The notes under the pieces were generated by a model. That model worked only from the letters and a program-made list of their open reading frames with translations. It had not been told where the DNA came from and searched no databases. From assembly GCA_019415335.1 (NCBI GenBank), contig DXKH01000135.1, positions 124,001-188,000 on the forward strand: a stretch of 64,000 nt of DNA. Direction: 5' to 3'. The position numbers and the translations under genes were made by a program. Source of the DNA: Citrobacter sp. Lineage in GTDB: Bacteria > Pseudomonadota > Gammaproteobacteria > Enterobacterales > Enterobacteriaceae. Shown here one piece after another: positions 1 to 10,655 of the stretch (position 1 is its first letter; each line of letters starts with the position of its first letter).

Positions 1-203
1 ACTTCAGCAATGCTGTCGCTACCACCACGCTGGAATCCTCGCAGCAGTACTCCAGTACCGAAGTGGCAGCGGGACTGAGCTGGAATATCGACCGCGACCT
101 GCAGGTGTACGGCGAACTGGGAACGCAGTTCAACAACGGCGGGCATAAATCGCAGGTGGAAGCGCCAGTCAATGCCTCCATTGGCTTTAAAAAATCGTTC
201 TGA
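1..203 (+). CDS. C-terminal end of an autotransporter-type outer-membrane protein (partial)
   Basis: The open frame enters from the left edge and ends with TGA at 201-203. The visible 66 or so residues alternate polar and hydrophobic positions (for example LSWNIDRDLQVYGELGTQF) and finish in IGFKKSF. This is the pattern of the last strands of an autotransporter beta-barrel with a C-terminal phenylalanine, the signal for BAM-mediated insertion. The passenger domain lies outside the window, so substrate or adhesin function cannot be judged. A REP palindrome follows 15 bases later and may act as the transcript end. Confidence 0.7.
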   Translation, partial: FSNAVATTTLESSQQYSSTEVAAGLSWNIDRDLQVYGELGTQFNNGGHKSQVEAPVNASIGFKKSF

Positions 204-218
204 CAACCTCTGAGGGGA

Positions 219-319
219 GTAGGCCGGGTGACGCGATGCATCACCCGGCCTACAAATGTCGTGAAAGCAATACGTTACTCAGGACACCTGTAGGCCTGAT
301 AAGCGAAGCGCCATCAGGC
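219..319. repeat. Pair of REP palindromes (BIME-like)
   Basis: Two inverted repeats lie between the autotransporter end and the LuxR-type gene. The first has a perfect 13-bp stem (219-231 with 241-253, GTAGGCCGGGTGA and its complement). The second is GCCTGAT (294-300) with ATCAGGC (313-319). The GTAGGCCTGATAAGCG type sequence is typical of enterobacterial REP elements. They sit between two convergent genes. Confidence 0.8.
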
Positions 320-330
320 TGATGACACAC

Positions 331-918
331 TCAGGATAAAAAAGAGAACTGATGGTTGAATCTGACGATCAGTTTATTCAGTTCAGTCGAATGGGCCAGA
401 CCCAGTTTCGCGATAATTCGCATTTTATGGGTCTGTATCGTTTTATAGCTCACACTGATCAGATCCGATATCTCGTTTGGCGAATACCCGCTCACCAGCA
501 AACTAAGGATTTGCTGTTCACGATCGCTCAGCCGTTTTTGCGAACGGAATAAGCGAGGATTCCAGCACTCGCCTGTCAGGGTCGTCAGACGACCAAAATC
601 ACGCAGCGGTGATTTATCAGTCAACACAATGGCCTTTTCGATATACAGCAACTCAATGCACAACTTTGCCAGACGACTATCCGCAATCACCACCACCGCA
701 TTATCGTAAACTTTAAAACGGTTCTTATTTAAATAGCTGACAAAATCGGCGTAAGACTGTTCATGGCTGATAATATTAAAAATCATCAACCGATGGCGAT
801 AGCGTGCGGAGTAATCCACCATGACCTGCCAGGGGACACTCGTCACCTCCGCATTTTTACTCTTTAAATAAGTTGAGACACTGCTGCCGACTAAATCGTC
901 ATTTCCACACATCAACAT
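331..918 (-). CDS. LuxR-type transcriptional regulator
   Basis: A 195-residue protein. The C-terminal 65 residues form a LuxR/FixJ-type helix-turn-helix (LSDREQQILSLLVSGYSPNE, then ISVSYKTIQTHKMRI). The N-terminal part looks like a degenerate receiver-like or sensory domain without an obvious phospho-acceptor Asp motif, resembling fimbrial/curli type regulators. I start at ATG 918, with AAGG about 8 bases upstream; a GTG at 927 in the same frame is the alternative. It lies 15 bases downstream of the PilZ gene and is probably co-transcribed with it. A role in surface structures or the motile-sessile switch is an inference from this partner. Confidence 0.8.
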   Translation of the reverse strand: MLMCGNDDLVGSSVSTYLKSKNAEVTSVPWQVMVDYSARYRHRLMIFNIISHEQSYADFVSYLNKNRFKVYDNAVVVIADSRLAKLCIELLYIEKAIVLTDKSPLRDFGRLTTLTGECWNPRLFRSQKRLSDREQQILSLLVSGYSPNEISDLISVSYKTIQTHKMRIIAKLGLAHSTELNKLIVRFNHQFSFLS

Positions 919-933
919 GAAGTTCACCTTCCC

Positions 934-1629
934 TTATAAACTTTTCAGTTTGTTACTCATCAAAAATTGAATAATGACCTTTTCGACATCCAACGCATCG
1001 CGGGGATGTTTACATTCGAATTTGCAGGAGATCTGCTGGCAGGAATAAAGCTGATTGTTTTCATCGAACTCATTGATGGCAACAACATTGACAACCCGGA
1101 GATCGATCTGAAAACAGCCAAATTGTTCAAAATCAAGAGAGGCCCCTTTGATCAGCGCATTTTTATAAAGAAAACGCGTGTTCACTTTTTGCGAAATCAA
1201 TGCACAACCACCGCGAGAGATATTTTTAATTTGCAGCGAGTAATTCTCACCATTTTTATAGCGCCCAGAACAGTAAAAGTGATATCCCTTTAAAAAGGAG
1301 AAACGCTGGTGCTGCCGACGCTGAACCAATAAGATCACTTCAGGTATGCGATACGCCAACCCACATCCCAGTTTATCGGTCAGCGACTGACTGAATCTGG
1401 CATTAAATTTGATAATGCCGCTGTCACTGTGCAGGATAAAAGACTGAATGGTAGAGAGTGGGATTTCACTATTGTTAGCAATAACGAAGTAGTCGAAGTC
1501 AACCTTTTCTAATTGCGTTACCACGCTGGCGTCTTTAAATTTCAGTTCCACCTTAGTTTTTCTGAGAAGTTCTTCGCGAATAATGGCCACGATCTCAAAT
1601 TTATTGTCCTTTGCCATCCCAAATCCCAT
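934..1629 (-). CDS. PilZ-domain protein, YcgR-like, probable c-di-GMP receptor
   Basis: 231 residues. The N-terminal half resembles the YcgR/PilZN-type domain. The C-terminal half is a PilZ domain with both c-di-GMP signature elements visible: RRQHQRF (the RxxxR-type motif) at about residues 103-109, and NISRGG (the [D/N]xSxxG motif) about 35 residues later. PilZ proteins bind cyclic di-GMP and alter motility, cellulose synthesis or transcription. The start ATG at 1629 has AAGGA about 8 bases upstream. It is followed at once by the LuxR-type gene, which suggests a two-gene leftward operon coupling c-di-GMP sensing with transcription. The actual target is unknown. Confidence 0.8.
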   Translation of the reverse strand: MGFGMAKDNKFEIVAIIREELLRKTKVELKFKDASVVTQLEKVDFDYFVIANNSEIPLSTIQSFILHSDSGIIKFNARFSQSLTDKLGCGLAYRIPEVILLVQRRQHQRFSFLKGYHFYCSGRYKNGENYSLQIKNISRGGCALISQKVNTRFLYKNALIKGASLDFEQFGCFQIDLRVVNVVAINEFDENNQLYSCQQISCKFECKHPRDALDVEKVIIQFLMSNKLKSL

Positions 1630-2165
1630 AGTAAAATCCTTATTTTTTGCATTTCAGATACTTCTCATTCGTGTTTATGATAAAAGACTAAGAATGGCTC
1701 CGATTCCTGGTTTTTGATTACCATAAGGGATTATCTTTCAGATATTTCGTATGATATTAAGTTTTTAGCTATTTTTACTGATTAATTGATATGTAAAAAC
1801 ATTCAGTGAAGTGTAAAAGTGGCCCGCATTATGCGCAGAAAAGCCTGAACTTAACGAAAACTTGATAACAAAAATGAATAAAATGAGATAACCCGCACGT
1901 TCCTGAAATATAAAGATGATATTTACACCTTTCGCAATAAAGATGACAAGTTGTGCTTTTTATGCACAACCTGCTGACAGATAACGGCAAAATTAAATAT
2001 AAGGAGAATTAATACGTAATAAATGGGGATTCAGGAAGGGATAAACGTCATCATCAGAAAAAGCATTTTACAGTATTGCGGAATATGTCAGAAAGGATAA
2101 AAACCATACCGTCAGAATGATGTTATCCGGCCCGCGCTATTGCCACAGACCGGATAATGAAGGCA
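1630..2165. other. Intergenic region between the PilZ gene and cusA
   Basis: An AT-rich 536-bp stretch with no convincing open frame on either strand. It should hold the leftward promoter of the PilZ/LuxR pair near its left end. At 2123-2157 an inverted repeat (TTATCCGG and CCGGATAA around a 19-base spacer) lies just past the cusA stop and may end cus transcription. I see nothing else. Confidence 0.6.
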
Positions 2166-5100
2166 TCAATGTGATATTTTGCGGTGACGGCGCATCCACA
2201 TCAGTTTATATGCCGCAGGGATAATAAACAGAGACAACAGCGGCGCCGTAATCATACCGCCGATCATGGGCGCAGCAATCCGGCTCATCACTTCCGAACC
2301 GGCGCCTGTCCCCCATAAAATCGGTAGCAGACCGGCAATAATCACCGCCACGGTCATCGCTTTGGGCCGTACCCGTAGCACCGCGCCGTGATACAAGGCA
2401 TCATCCAGTTTTTCTGTACTGAACGTCTGCGGGTTGTCCAGCGAAGGATCGGCTTCAATGGCATGGCGTAGGTACATCAGCATGACCACACCAAATTCTG
2501 CCGCGACCCCCGCCAGCGCGATAAACCCAGTCCCTGTCGCCACCGACAGATGGAATCCCATCCAGTACAGGAACCAGATCCCCCCCACTAACGCAAACGG
2601 CACGCTGGTGATGATCAGCAGCGCTTCCCCGACCCGGCGGAAAGCCAGATACAACAGAACGAAGATGATCATCAACGTCATCGGCACCATCAGCTTGAGC
2701 TTATGGTTCGCCCGCTCCAGCAACTCAAACTGACCAGAAAACGCGACGCTGGTACCTGACTTCAACTGGACGTTATCGGCAATCGCCTTTTTCAGATCGT
2801 TGACCACAGAGACCATATCCCTGTCGCGCGCGTCAATGTAGATCCAACTGGTCGGCCTCGCGTTCTCGGTTTTCAGCATCGAGGGTCCCGGCGTAATGTT
2901 AATGGTGGCCACATCCCCCAGCGTAATTTGTTGCTTCATCGGCGTCAGGATCGGTAACTGGCGCAGCGCCTGCGGACTGTCGCGATAGCTTTGCGGATAA
3001 CGCAGGTTGATAGGATAACGGGCAATCCCCTCAACGGTCTCCCCCACCATCGCCCCACCGACAGCGGAGGTAATAAACAATTGCACGTCACCCACCGTCA
3101 TACCGTAACGGGCCGCCTTTTCACGGTTAATGTCGATGTTGAGATAGCGGCCACCTTGCAGACGCTCGGCCAGCGCGGATGTCACACCGGGGACCGTTCG
3201 GGCGACCTCTTCAATCTGCTCAGCCATCGCATCGATATCGGCCAGTACGTTTCCGGAAACTTTAATCCCAATCGGACTCTTAATCCCGGTAGAGAGCATA
3301 TCAATACGGTTACGAATCGGCGGCACCCACAGGTTTGCCAGCCCCGGCAGACGGACGGTTTTGTCCAGCTCCTCAATGATTTTGTCCATCGTCATCCCCG
3401 GACGCCACTGATCCTGCGGCTTGAGCTGAATCGTGGTTTCCACCATTTCCAGCGGTGCTGAATCCGTGGCGGTCTCCGCTTTCCCGGTTTTACCAAAGAC
3501 CCTGGCGACTTCCGGTACGGTCATGATCAGCTTATCGGTTTTCTGCAGCATACTTGCTGCTTCTGCCGCTGAAATCCCCGGCAAAGTGGACGGCATGTAC
3601 AACAGATCGCCTTCGTTAATCTGCGGTAAAAACTCGCCCCCCACTTTACTCAGCGGCCAGGCCACCGTCAGGATCGAGAGCACCGCCACCAGCAGCGTGG
3701 CTTTCGGCCAGTGCAGGACTTTCAGCAACAGCGGATGGTAAATGCGGATCAAAAAGCGGTTAAGCGGGTTGCTGCTTTCCGCCGGAATTTTCCCGCGGAT
3801 CCACAGCCCCATCAGGATCGGGATCACCACGATCGCCAGAAATGCCGCCCCTGCCATCGCATACGTTTTGGTGAACGCCAGCGGTCCGAACAGACGCCCT
3901 TCCTGCCCTTCCAGGGTAAAGATGGGAATAAAAGAGAGCGTGATGATCAGCAAACTGATGAACAGCGCCGGGCCGACCTCCACGGACGCATTGGTGATCA
4001 CCTTCCAGCGCGTTTCGTTGTCAAGCGCTTCACCCGGATGCTGGTGTTCCCACTCCTCCAGTCGCTTATGGGCGTTTTCGATCATCACAATGGCGGCATC
4101 CACCATCGCCCCCACGGCGATGGCGATCCCACCAAGCGACATAATGTTGGCGTTCAGCCCCTGGAAATGCATCACGATAAAGGCGATACACAACCCCAGC
4201 GGCAGCGAGATGATCGCCACCAGCGCGGAACGCACGTGCCAGAGGAACAGCGCACAAACCAGCGCCACGACGATAAACTCTTCCAGCAGTTTGTAACTGA
4301 GATTGTCGATGGCGCGGTCAATCAACTGACTGCGATCGTAAGTGGTCACGACTTCCACACCTTCCGGCAGGCTACTTTTCAGCGTCTCAAGTTTACTTTT
4401 GACTGCCGAGATCACCTCACGCGCGTTTTTACCGGAACGCAATATGACCACCCCGCCAGCCACTTCGCCCTCCCCATTGAGTTCGGCAATCCCCCGGCGC
4501 ATTTCCGGGCCGATCTGCACTCTCGCCACATCCCGCAGGTATACGGGGACACCGTTTTCCCCTGACTTCAGGACGATATTATTGAAGTCATCCAGCGTTT
4601 GCAGATACCCGCTGGCGCGGACCATGTATTCCGCTTCCGACAGTTCTACCGACGAGCCGCCCGCCTCCTGGTTAGAAGCATCCAGCGCCCCTTTCACCTC
4701 CGACAGGCTGATACCGTACTGAGCGAGTTTCATCGGGTCGATCACCACCTGATACTCTTTCACTACGCCGCCCACAGAGGCGACTTCCGACACATTCGGG
4801 ATGGTTTTCAGCTCATATTTCAGAAACCAGTCCTGCAACGACCGCAATTCCGCCAGGTCGTGCTTACCGCTGCGATCAACCAGCGCATACTCGAAGATCC
4901 AGCCCACACCGGTCGCGTCCGGACCCATTTCCGCGCTGACGCCCGCCGGGAGCTTACCCTGCACCTGGTTGAGATATTCCAGCACGCGAGAACGCGCCCA
5001 GTATGGATCGGTGCCATCTTCAAAAATGACATAGACATACGAGTCGCCAAACTGCGAGAAGCCGCGCACCGTCTTCGCGCCGGGTACGGACAGCATGGTG

Positions 5101-5312
5101 GTGGTCAGCGGATAGGTCACCTGATTCTCGACAATCTGTGGCGCCTGCCCCGGATAGCTGGTTTTGACGATCACCTGCACATCGGACAGATCGGGCAGCG
5201 CGTCCACCGGCGTGTTAACGATGGTCCAGGTCCCCCAGACGCTGAGAAAGAGCGCGCCAATGATCACCAGAAAGCGGTTGGCGACCGAGCGGCGAATAAT
5301 CCATTCAATCAT
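2166..5312 (-). CDS. cusA: CusA, Cu(I)/Ag(I) RND efflux pump
   Basis: 1048 residues, the normal length for CusA, a heavy-metal RND permease of the inner membrane. It exports Cu(I) and Ag(I) through the CusCBA tripartite complex using the proton-motive force. The sequence shows the RND layout: an N-terminal transmembrane helix after [10 protein letters not shown], two large periplasmic loops, and clustered membrane helices near residues 340-540 and 870-1040. The methionine-rich metal relay is present in the porter region (for example [15 protein letters not shown] and [15 protein letters not shown]). It is the last gene of the leftward cusCFBA operon, 11 bases after cusB. Confidence 0.97.
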   Translation of the reverse strand: MIEWIIRRSVANRFLVIIGALFLSVWGTWTIVNTPVDALPDLSDVQVIVKTSYPGQAPQIVENQVTYPLTTTMLSVPGAKTVRGFSQFGDSYVYVIFEDGTDPYWARSRVLEYLNQVQGKLPAGVSAEMGPDATGVGWIFEYALVDRSGKHDLAELRSLQDWFLKYELKTIPNVSEVASVGGVVKEYQVVIDPMKLAQYGISLSEVKGALDASNQEAGGSSVELSEAEYMVRASGYLQTLDDFNNIVLKSGENGVPVYLRDVARVQIGPEMRRGIAELNGEGEVAGGVVILRSGKNAREVISAVKSKLETLKSSLPEGVEVVTTYDRSQLIDRAIDNLSYKLLEEFIVVALVCALFLWHVRSALVAIISLPLGLCIAFIVMHFQGLNANIMSLGGIAIAVGAMVDAAIVMIENAHKRLEEWEHQHPGEALDNETRWKVITNASVEVGPALFISLLIITLSFIPIFTLEGQEGRLFGPLAFTKTYAMAGAAFLAIVVIPILMGLWIRGKIPAESSNPLNRFLIRIYHPLLLKVLHWPKATLLVAVLSILTVAWPLSKVGGEFLPQINEGDLLYMPSTLPGISAAEAASMLQKTDKLIMTVPEVARVFGKTGKAETATDSAPLEMVETTIQLKPQDQWRPGMTMDKIIEELDKTVRLPGLANLWVPPIRNRIDMLSTGIKSPIGIKVSGNVLADIDAMAEQIEEVARTVPGVTSALAERLQGGRYLNIDINREKAARYGMTVGDVQLFITSAVGGAMVGETVEGIARYPINLRYPQSYRDSPQALRQLPILTPMKQQITLGDVATINITPGPSMLKTENARPTSWIYIDARDRDMVSVVNDLKKAIADNVQLKSGTSVAFSGQFELLERANHKLKLMVPMTLMIIFVLLYLAFRRVGEALLIITSVPFALVGGIWFLYWMGFHLSVATGTGFIALAGVAAEFGVVMLMYLRHAIEADPSLDNPQTFSTEKLDDALYHGAVLRVRPKAMTVAVIIAGLLPILWGTGAGSEVMSRIAAPMIGGMITAPLLSLFIIPAAYKLMWMRRHRKISH

Positions 5313-5323
5313 CTGCGTTCTCC

Positions 5324-6586
5324 TCAGTGCGCATGGGCCGCGTGATCGGGTGTCGCCGATGGTTGCTGCACGCGCATCCGATCCAGTGCCCCCGAGATGT
5401 TGGCTTCTGAATCAATCAGGAACAGACCGCTGGCAACCACCTTCTCACCTTCAGCCAGCCCGGAACGGATCGCCGTAACCCCCTGCGAGGCCTGAAAGAC
5501 AGAGACCGTCTTCGGAACAAAACGCCCGTCACCGTCCACCGTAATCACCCGCTGTTCGTTGCCAGTATCAATCAGCGCTTTAGAGGGGATCAGCAGCATG
5601 GGCTCACTGGCGGTTTTCAGATTGAGATAAGCGTTCATCCCCGGTTTCAGCGCCTCGTCAGGATTCTCAACTTCCAGACGCAGTTGCAGTGTTCGGGTAG
5701 TGGCATCCGCACTCGGCAGCAGCGTCCACTTGCGGAAGGTGAAGGACTTGTCCGGACGCGCCGGAACGGCCAGCGAAAGCTGTGACGCGTCTTTAATCAG
5801 CCACGCGATGGATTCAGGCACCGCGGCGGTGACCCACACCGGATCCATTCCCTGAATTTTCGCCACCACATTATCTTTGGCGATGTTCATCCCCGCGCGT
5901 AAATCAAAGGCGGTAATCACCCCGTCAATGGGTGCCGTAAGGGTAAAGCGGGTCTGAATTTTGCGCGTTGCGGTCAAACGCCGAATATCCGCTTCTGGCA
6001 TTCCGGCCAGGCGCAGTCGCTCCAGAATCCCCTCAACCTGTGTCGCCGTACCGCCAGTCTCTTTGAGCAGCAGATATTCACTTTGCGCTTCCACCCAGTC
6101 AGGGATCGTGAGTTCGAGCAGCGGTGCGCCTTTTTTCACCTTATCGCCCACGGTGAGCGGCCAGACTTTCTCGACAAATCCGGCGGCCCGCGCCTGCATG
6201 ATGACAAACTGATACTCGTTGTAGCTGACGTTGGCCGGGAACGTTTGAGCAAACGTGAGAGGACCACTGCGCACGACCTCGGTTTTCACACCGAGGTTTT
6301 GCGTTTGCGTCGGATCGATACGAACGCCCGGCGCAGCAGCGCTGGCAGACTCTTCATCGGCATATTTCGGCACCAGATCCATATCCATAAAGGGCGATTT
6401 GCCGGGTTTATCGAAGCGGGTATTCGGATACATCGGGTCGTACCAGAACAGCACCTTGCGGGCTTCTTTTTCCGTGGCAGGCGGTGTATTCGCCGACGGG
6501 TGCGCAGCGGCGAAATACGCGTAACCGCCCACGGCGATAATGCCGCCCGCCATCATGCTGCCGATAATCAGCGCGATATTTTTCAT
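5324..6586 (-). CDS. cusB: CusB, periplasmic adaptor of the copper/silver efflux complex
   Basis: 420 residues. This membrane-fusion protein links CusA to the CusC channel and receives metal from CusF. An N-terminal signal/anchor helix ([15 protein letters not shown]) is followed by the heavy-metal-binding segment [20 protein letters not shown] with the conserved Met-Tyr-Pro motif. Then come the barrel-sandwich, alpha-hairpin and beta-barrel segments (for example [20 protein letters not shown]). The C-terminus ends in His-rich DHAAHAH, a possible extra metal-binding tail. It lies between cusF and cusA and is co-oriented with them. I expect CusRS control through the box at 8441-8462. Confidence 0.96.
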   Translation of the reverse strand: MKNIALIIGSMMAGGIIAVGGYAYFAAAHPSANTPPATEKEARKVLFWYDPMYPNTRFDKPGKSPFMDMDLVPKYADEESASAAAPGVRIDPTQTQNLGVKTEVVRSGPLTFAQTFPANVSYNEYQFVIMQARAAGFVEKVWPLTVGDKVKKGAPLLELTIPDWVEAQSEYLLLKETGGTATQVEGILERLRLAGMPEADIRRLTATRKIQTRFTLTAPIDGVITAFDLRAGMNIAKDNVVAKIQGMDPVWVTAAVPESIAWLIKDASQLSLAVPARPDKSFTFRKWTLLPSADATTRTLQLRLEVENPDEALKPGMNAYLNLKTASEPMLLIPSKALIDTGNEQRVITVDGDGRFVPKTVSVFQASQGVTAIRSGLAEGEKVVASGLFLIDSEANISGALDRMRVQQPSATPDHAAHAH

Positions 6587-6618
6587 GAGGTCATGCTCAA
6601 CGTTAAAATAAGAGAGAA

Positions 6619-6963
6619 TTACTGGCTTTTAATATCCTGCAATAAAGAGAGATTGCCCTGCTGGATAAACGTAAACGCCACGTTGTCGCCGGGTTTAATA
6701 TCGTTGAGCTGCGTTTGTGGGGTGATGGTAAAACGCATGGTCATTGCCGGCCAGTTCAGCGCAGGAATGGGGCCATGTTCAATAGTGACTTTTTTACTTT
6801 CCGTATCAACCGCTTTTACCACACCGGTGGTGCTGATCGCCGGACTTTGTTCGGCGGCAGGCATAGCGCTCAACATATCGCCATGATGATGTTCATTGGC
6901 CTGGGCGTTAATCGCCAGCGTAGAGAAAATCGCGAATACCGCCGCTTTACATACTGTGTTCAT
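6619..6963 (-). CDS. cusF: CusF, periplasmic Cu(I)/Ag(I) metallochaperone
   Basis: 114 residues with a signal peptide ending near NAQANEHHHG, then a small OB-fold domain. The metal site seen in E. coli CusF is intact: a His in TIEHGP, a Trp in LNWPAM, and two Met in AMTMRF. CusF binds one Cu(I) or Ag(I) and hands it to CusB. The start ATG at 6963 is preferred over the longer frame because the signal peptide (MNTVCKAAVFAIFSTLA) begins there. It lies between cusC and cusB in the leftward operon. Confidence 0.96.
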   Translation of the reverse strand: MNTVCKAAVFAIFSTLAINAQANEHHHGDMLSAMPAAEQSPAISTTGVVKAVDTESKKVTIEHGPIPALNWPAMTMRFTITPQTQLNDIKPGDNVAFTFIQQGNLSLLQDIKSQ

Positions 6964-6989
6964 GTCAATCTCCTGTGATGTCATTAGAT

Positions 6990-8372
6990 TTATTCCAGCC
7001 AACCGCCACCAAGCGCGGCATAGAGCGTAATTTCGTTAACCTGTCGGGCGTAATTCAGGTCAAGCAGGGTTTGTTGCGTCGCAAATAACGAACGTTCGGC
7101 GTCCAGTACTTCGATGTAGCTCACTGCGCCGTTGCGATAGAGTGCTCTGGCACGCTGAAGAGTGATTTGTAGCGAGGTCAGGTAACGCTGCTGACCGCGA
7201 ATCTGATCGGTAAGGCTCTGGCGCAGCACCAGCGCGTCGGCAACCTCTTTGAACGCGTTCTGGATCTTCTGCTCATAATTGACCACCGACTGCTGCTGGC
7301 GAATTTCAGCCAGATCGAGGTTGGCCTGATTACGTCCGGCGTTGAAGATCGGCAACTCCACTTTCGGAATGAAATTCCACATCCCGCTTGCCGCTGAAAA
7401 CAGACTGGAGAGATCGCTGCTGCTACCGGAGATCCCGCTGGTCAGCGTGATGGAGGGGAAAAATGCCGCCCGCGCCGCGCCGATATTGGCGTTTGCCGCC
7501 CTCAGCGCATGTTCGGCTTCCATGATGTCCGGACGCTGTAACAGGATTTGCGATGAGAGCGACGGCGGTAACGTCACGCCATTGATATCGCCGACGTTCT
7601 GTCGCGTGTCATCCGGCAACGTGCCGTAGCTCCCCAACAACAGTTGCAACGCGTTGTTCGCCTGCGCCAGCTCCCCCTGACGTTTTGCGATGTCACTGCG
7701 GGTACTTTCAATCACGCCACGCGCCTGTTCCAGCGCCAGCACGTTGGTACTGCCGGTGACCAGTTGTTTTTCCACCAGCGCATATGCACGTTCGTAGTTG
7801 CTCAGCGTTTCTTGCGCCACCTGAAGCTGTGCGAAGGCCAGGCGCTGATTGAAATAGCTTTGCGCCACGTTGGACACCAACAGAATATGCACCGCCCGGC
7901 GCGCCTCTTCGCTGGCGAAAAAGTTCTGTCGGTCGGCTTCACTCATGTTTTTCAGTCGGCCAAAGAAATCCAGATCAAAGCTCAGATTCAGCCCGGCCTC
8001 ATATTCACGCGTACTGCGGGTGTCACCCTTGAGCTTTCCACTCCAGTTTCCACTGCTTTCTGCGTTCAGTTGCGGATAGCGATCGGCATCGGTCACCCGA
8101 TATTGCGCCCTCGCTTCCTGCACTTTCAGCGTCGCCATGCGTAAATCACGGTTGCTGCGCAGCGCCTCATCGATCAACGTTTTCACCTGCGGATCGACAA
8201 AGAACTGCCGCCAGCCGCTGTCCTGATAACCCGCGGGTGACGTTACCAGTTGGTTCTGGCTGAGAGAAAACTGTTGCGGCACCGGGAGCGCCGGGCGCTG
8301 ATAGTCCGGCGCGAGTGAACATCCTGCCAGCAGTAACGCCATTGAGAGCGTGAGAAGCTTAAAATTACGCAT
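6990..8372 (-). CDS. cusC: CusC, outer-membrane channel lipoprotein of the Cus system
   Basis: 460 residues, TolC/OprM family. The lipobox LLAGC places the acylated Cys at residue 18, followed by SLAPDYQRP, typical of this family. Two homologous repeats of long helices follow (around residues 60-240 and 270-450). CusC forms the trimeric exit duct of CusCBA. I start at ATG 8372 (MRNFKLL), with AGG 5 bases upstream; an in-frame ATG at 8387 is possible. It is the first gene of the cusCFBA operon, divergent from cusRS. Confidence 0.95.
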   Translation of the reverse strand: MRNFKLLTLSMALLLAGCSLAPDYQRPALPVPQQFSLSQNQLVTSPAGYQDSGWRQFFVDPQVKTLIDEALRSNRDLRMATLKVQEARAQYRVTDADRYPQLNAESSGNWSGKLKGDTRSTREYEAGLNLSFDLDFFGRLKNMSEADRQNFFASEEARRAVHILLVSNVAQSYFNQRLAFAQLQVAQETLSNYERAYALVEKQLVTGSTNVLALEQARGVIESTRSDIAKRQGELAQANNALQLLLGSYGTLPDDTRQNVGDINGVTLPPSLSSQILLQRPDIMEAEHALRAANANIGAARAAFFPSITLTSGISGSSSDLSSLFSAASGMWNFIPKVELPIFNAGRNQANLDLAEIRQQQSVVNYEQKIQNAFKEVADALVLRQSLTDQIRGQQRYLTSLQITLQRARALYRNGAVSYIEVLDAERSLFATQQTLLDLNYARQVNEITLYAALGGGWLE

Positions 8373-8440
8373 AAGCCTGATTTTCATGTGGGTTGATATC
8401 AGCAACTTTACCTGGCGCTCTCTGATCGACCCGTGACAGC

Positions 8441-8462
8441 AAAATGACAAAGCTGTCATTTT
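8441..8462. promoter_or_regulatory. CusR-binding palindrome (copper box)
   Basis: A 22-bp near-perfect palindrome, AAAATGACAA-AG-CTGTCATTTT, lies between the divergent cusC and cusR starts. E. coli has essentially the same AAAATGACAA-NN-TTGTCATTTT site, bound by phosphorylated CusR to activate both directions. Only one inner base of the inverted repeat departs from symmetry. Confidence 0.9.
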
Positions 8463-8542
8463 CCCAGAATGCGATTGCTATCCGATCTGGCTTCTCTAGA
8501 ATTGAGTGGCCCCATGACATTCGCGTGGTGAAGGAGGACGTG

Positions 8543-9226
8543 TTGAAGATTCTGATTGTCGAAGATGAGAAAAAAACCGGTGAATACCTGACCAAAGGGC
8601 TGACGGAAGCAGGCTTTGTTGTCGATCTTGCCGACAACGGTCTGAACGGCTATCACCTGGCGATGACCGGCGATTATGACCTGCTCATCCTTGACATCAT
8701 GCTGCCCGACGTCAACGGCTGGGATATTGTCCGGATGCTGCGCGCTGCCAATAAAGGCATGCCGATTCTGCTGCTTACCGCGCTGGGAACGATTGAACAT
8801 CGGGTGAAAGGGCTGGAGTTAGGGGCGGATGATTATCTGGTTAAGCCGTTTGCCTTTGCCGAGCTGCTGGCGCGCGTCAGAACGCTGCTGCGCCGGGGGG
8901 CGGCGGTGATTGTCGAAAGTCAGTTCCAGGTGGCCGATCTGGTTGTTGACCTGGTGAGCCGCAAAGTGAGTCGTAGCGGAACGCGCATCACACTCACCAG
9001 CAAAGAATTTACCCTGCTGGAGTTTTTTCTGCGCCACCAGGGAGAAGTGTTACCCCGCTCGCTGATTGCCTCTCAGGTGTGGGACATGAATTTCGACAGC
9101 GACACCAACGCCATCGACGTGGCCGTGAAGCGCCTGCGCGGCAAAATTGATAACGACTTTGAACCCAAGCTGATTCAGACCGTGCGTGGCGTGGGATATG
9201 TACTCGAGGTGCCGGATGGTCAGTAA
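8543..9226 (+). CDS. cusR: CusR, copper-responsive OmpR-family response regulator
   Basis: 227 residues. The receiver domain has its phospho-acceptor Asp at residue 51 (LILDIMLPD), Lys in LVKPF, and a C-terminal winged helix ([15 protein letters not shown]). It activates cusCFBA and cusRS at the palindrome upstream. The start is an unusual TTG at 8543: AAGGAGG ends 5 bases before it, and the protein then begins MKILIVEDE, the exact start of the family. It overlaps cusS by 11 bases, so translation is probably coupled. Confidence 0.96.
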   Translation: MKILIVEDEKKTGEYLTKGLTEAGFVVDLADNGLNGYHLAMTGDYDLLILDIMLPDVNGWDIVRMLRAANKGMPILLLTALGTIEHRVKGLELGADDYLVKPFAFAELLARVRTLLRRGAAVIVESQFQVADLVVDLVSRKVSRSGTRITLTSKEFTLLEFFLRHQGEVLPRSLIASQVWDMNFDSDTNAIDVAVKRLRGKIDNDFEPKLIQTVRGVGYVLEVPDGQ

Positions 9227-10655
9227 GCGTTTACCCCGCCCTTTTTCGCTGGCGACGCGCCTGACCTTTTTTATCAGCCTCGCGACCATTGCCTCCTTTT
9301 TTGCCTTTGCCTGGATCATGATTCAGTCGGTAAAAGTGCATTTTGCCGAACAGGACATCAACGACTTAACCGAAATCAGCGCCACCCTCGAACGTATCCT
9401 TAGCCCCTCCGACGAGCCGGAATCCCGCCGTCTGGAGATCCTGAAAAACGTGGTGGCCGGTTACTCAAACGTCATCATTTCGCTGGAAGATGCCAACCAG
9501 CAGGCGCTCTTTCATTCCCCTCATATGCCGGACATCCGCCAGTTTCTTGCTGGCGCCACGGCGGATAAAACCGTTCCGGGCGGCAACGTCTATTTGATTA
9601 ATGGTCCGTCGATGCAGATGGCAGGCCACGGCACCCATTCCAGTTGGCGCATGATCCGCCTGCCGGTCGGGCCGCTGGTAGACGGTAAACCGGCCTATAC
9701 CCTGTATCTGGCGCTGTCGATCGATTTTCACCTGCACTACATTAACGACCTGAAAAACAAGCTGATCATGACCGCGTCGATCATCAGCATGCTGATCATT
9801 TTTATCGTGCTGTTTGCCGTTTATAAAGGCCACGAACCGATCCGCAGCGTCAGTCGGCAGATTCAGAACATCACCTCGAAAGATCTCGACGTCCGACTGG
9901 ATCCCCGGTCGGTGCCTATTGAACTGGAACGGCTGGTGCTCTCGTTTAATCATATGATCGAGCGTATTGAGGACGTTTTTACCCGCCAGTCCAATTTTTC
10001 TGCTGATATTGCCCATGAGATCCGTACCCCTATCACCAACCTGGTGACGCAAACGGAAATTGTCCTTAGCCAGCCTCGTAGCCAGAAGGAGCTGGAAGAG
10101 GTGCTCTATTCCAACCTCGAAGAGTTTAGCCATATGGCAAAAATGGTCAGCGATATGTTGTTTCTGGCGCAGGCCGATAACAACCAACTGATCCCGGAGA
10201 AAAAAGCGATCAATCTGGCGGATGAAGTCAGTAAAGTGTTCGACTTTTTTGAAGCACTGGCGGAAGAGCGGGAAGTCGGATTGCATTTTGAAGGGCGTCC
10301 ATGTCTGGTTTCCGGCGATCCCGGGATGCTGCGTCGGGCGATCAGCAATCTCCTTTCCAACGCAATGCGCTATACGCCGCCGGGCCAGACCATTACCGTC
10401 CGGTTGAAAGAGGCGGACGACCTGGCGCACATCATCATTGAAAATCCCGGAACGCCCATCCCTGCCGAACATCTGCCACGATTGTTTGATCGCTTTTATC
10501 GCGTGGATCCGTCCCGGCAGCGCAAAGGCGAAGGCAGCGGCATCGGACTGGCGATCGTGAAATCGATTGTGACTGCACACCACGGGAAAGTGTCGGTAAC
10601 CTCGGATGCCAGCGTGACCCGGTTTACCTTGAGTTTGCCGAAGGAGCAGGTCTGA
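9216..10655 (+). CDS. cusS: CusS, copper/silver-sensing histidine kinase
   Basis: 479 residues, inner membrane. Two transmembrane segments (about residues 15-35 and 185-205) flank a periplasmic sensor domain carrying Met and His residues ([11 protein letters not shown]). A HAMP region follows, then the H-box [10 protein letters not shown]-box [12 protein letters not shown] and the G-boxes [12 protein letters not shown]. It senses periplasmic Cu(I)/Ag(I) and phosphorylates CusR. Start ATG 9216 lies inside the end of cusR. Confidence 0.96.
   Translation: MVSKRLPRPFSLATRLTFFISLATIASFFAFAWIMIQSVKVHFAEQDINDLTEISATLERILSPSDEPESRRLEILKNVVAGYSNVIISLEDANQQALFHSPHMPDIRQFLAGATADKTVPGGNVYLINGPSMQMAGHGTHSSWRMIRLPVGPLVDGKPAYTLYLALSIDFHLHYINDLKNKLIMTASIISMLIIFIVLFAVYKGHEPIRSVSRQIQNITSKDLDVRLDPRSVPIELERLVLSFNHMIERIEDVFTRQSNFSADIAHEIRTPITNLVTQTEIVLSQPRSQKELEEVLYSNLEEFSHMAKMVSDMLFLAQADNNQLIPEKKAINLADEVSKVFDFFEALAEEREVGLHFEGRPCLVSGDPGMLRRAISNLLSNAMRYTPPGQTITVRLKEADDLAHIIIENPGTPIPAEHLPRLFDRFYRVDPSRQRKGEGSGIGLAIVKSIVTAHHGKVSVTSDASVTRFTLSLPKEQV

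Noticed and set aside
3711..4565. Long rightward open frame inside cusA
   Set aside because: It is a shadow of the GC-rich cusA coding strand; composition is His/Gln/Arg-rich with no domain.
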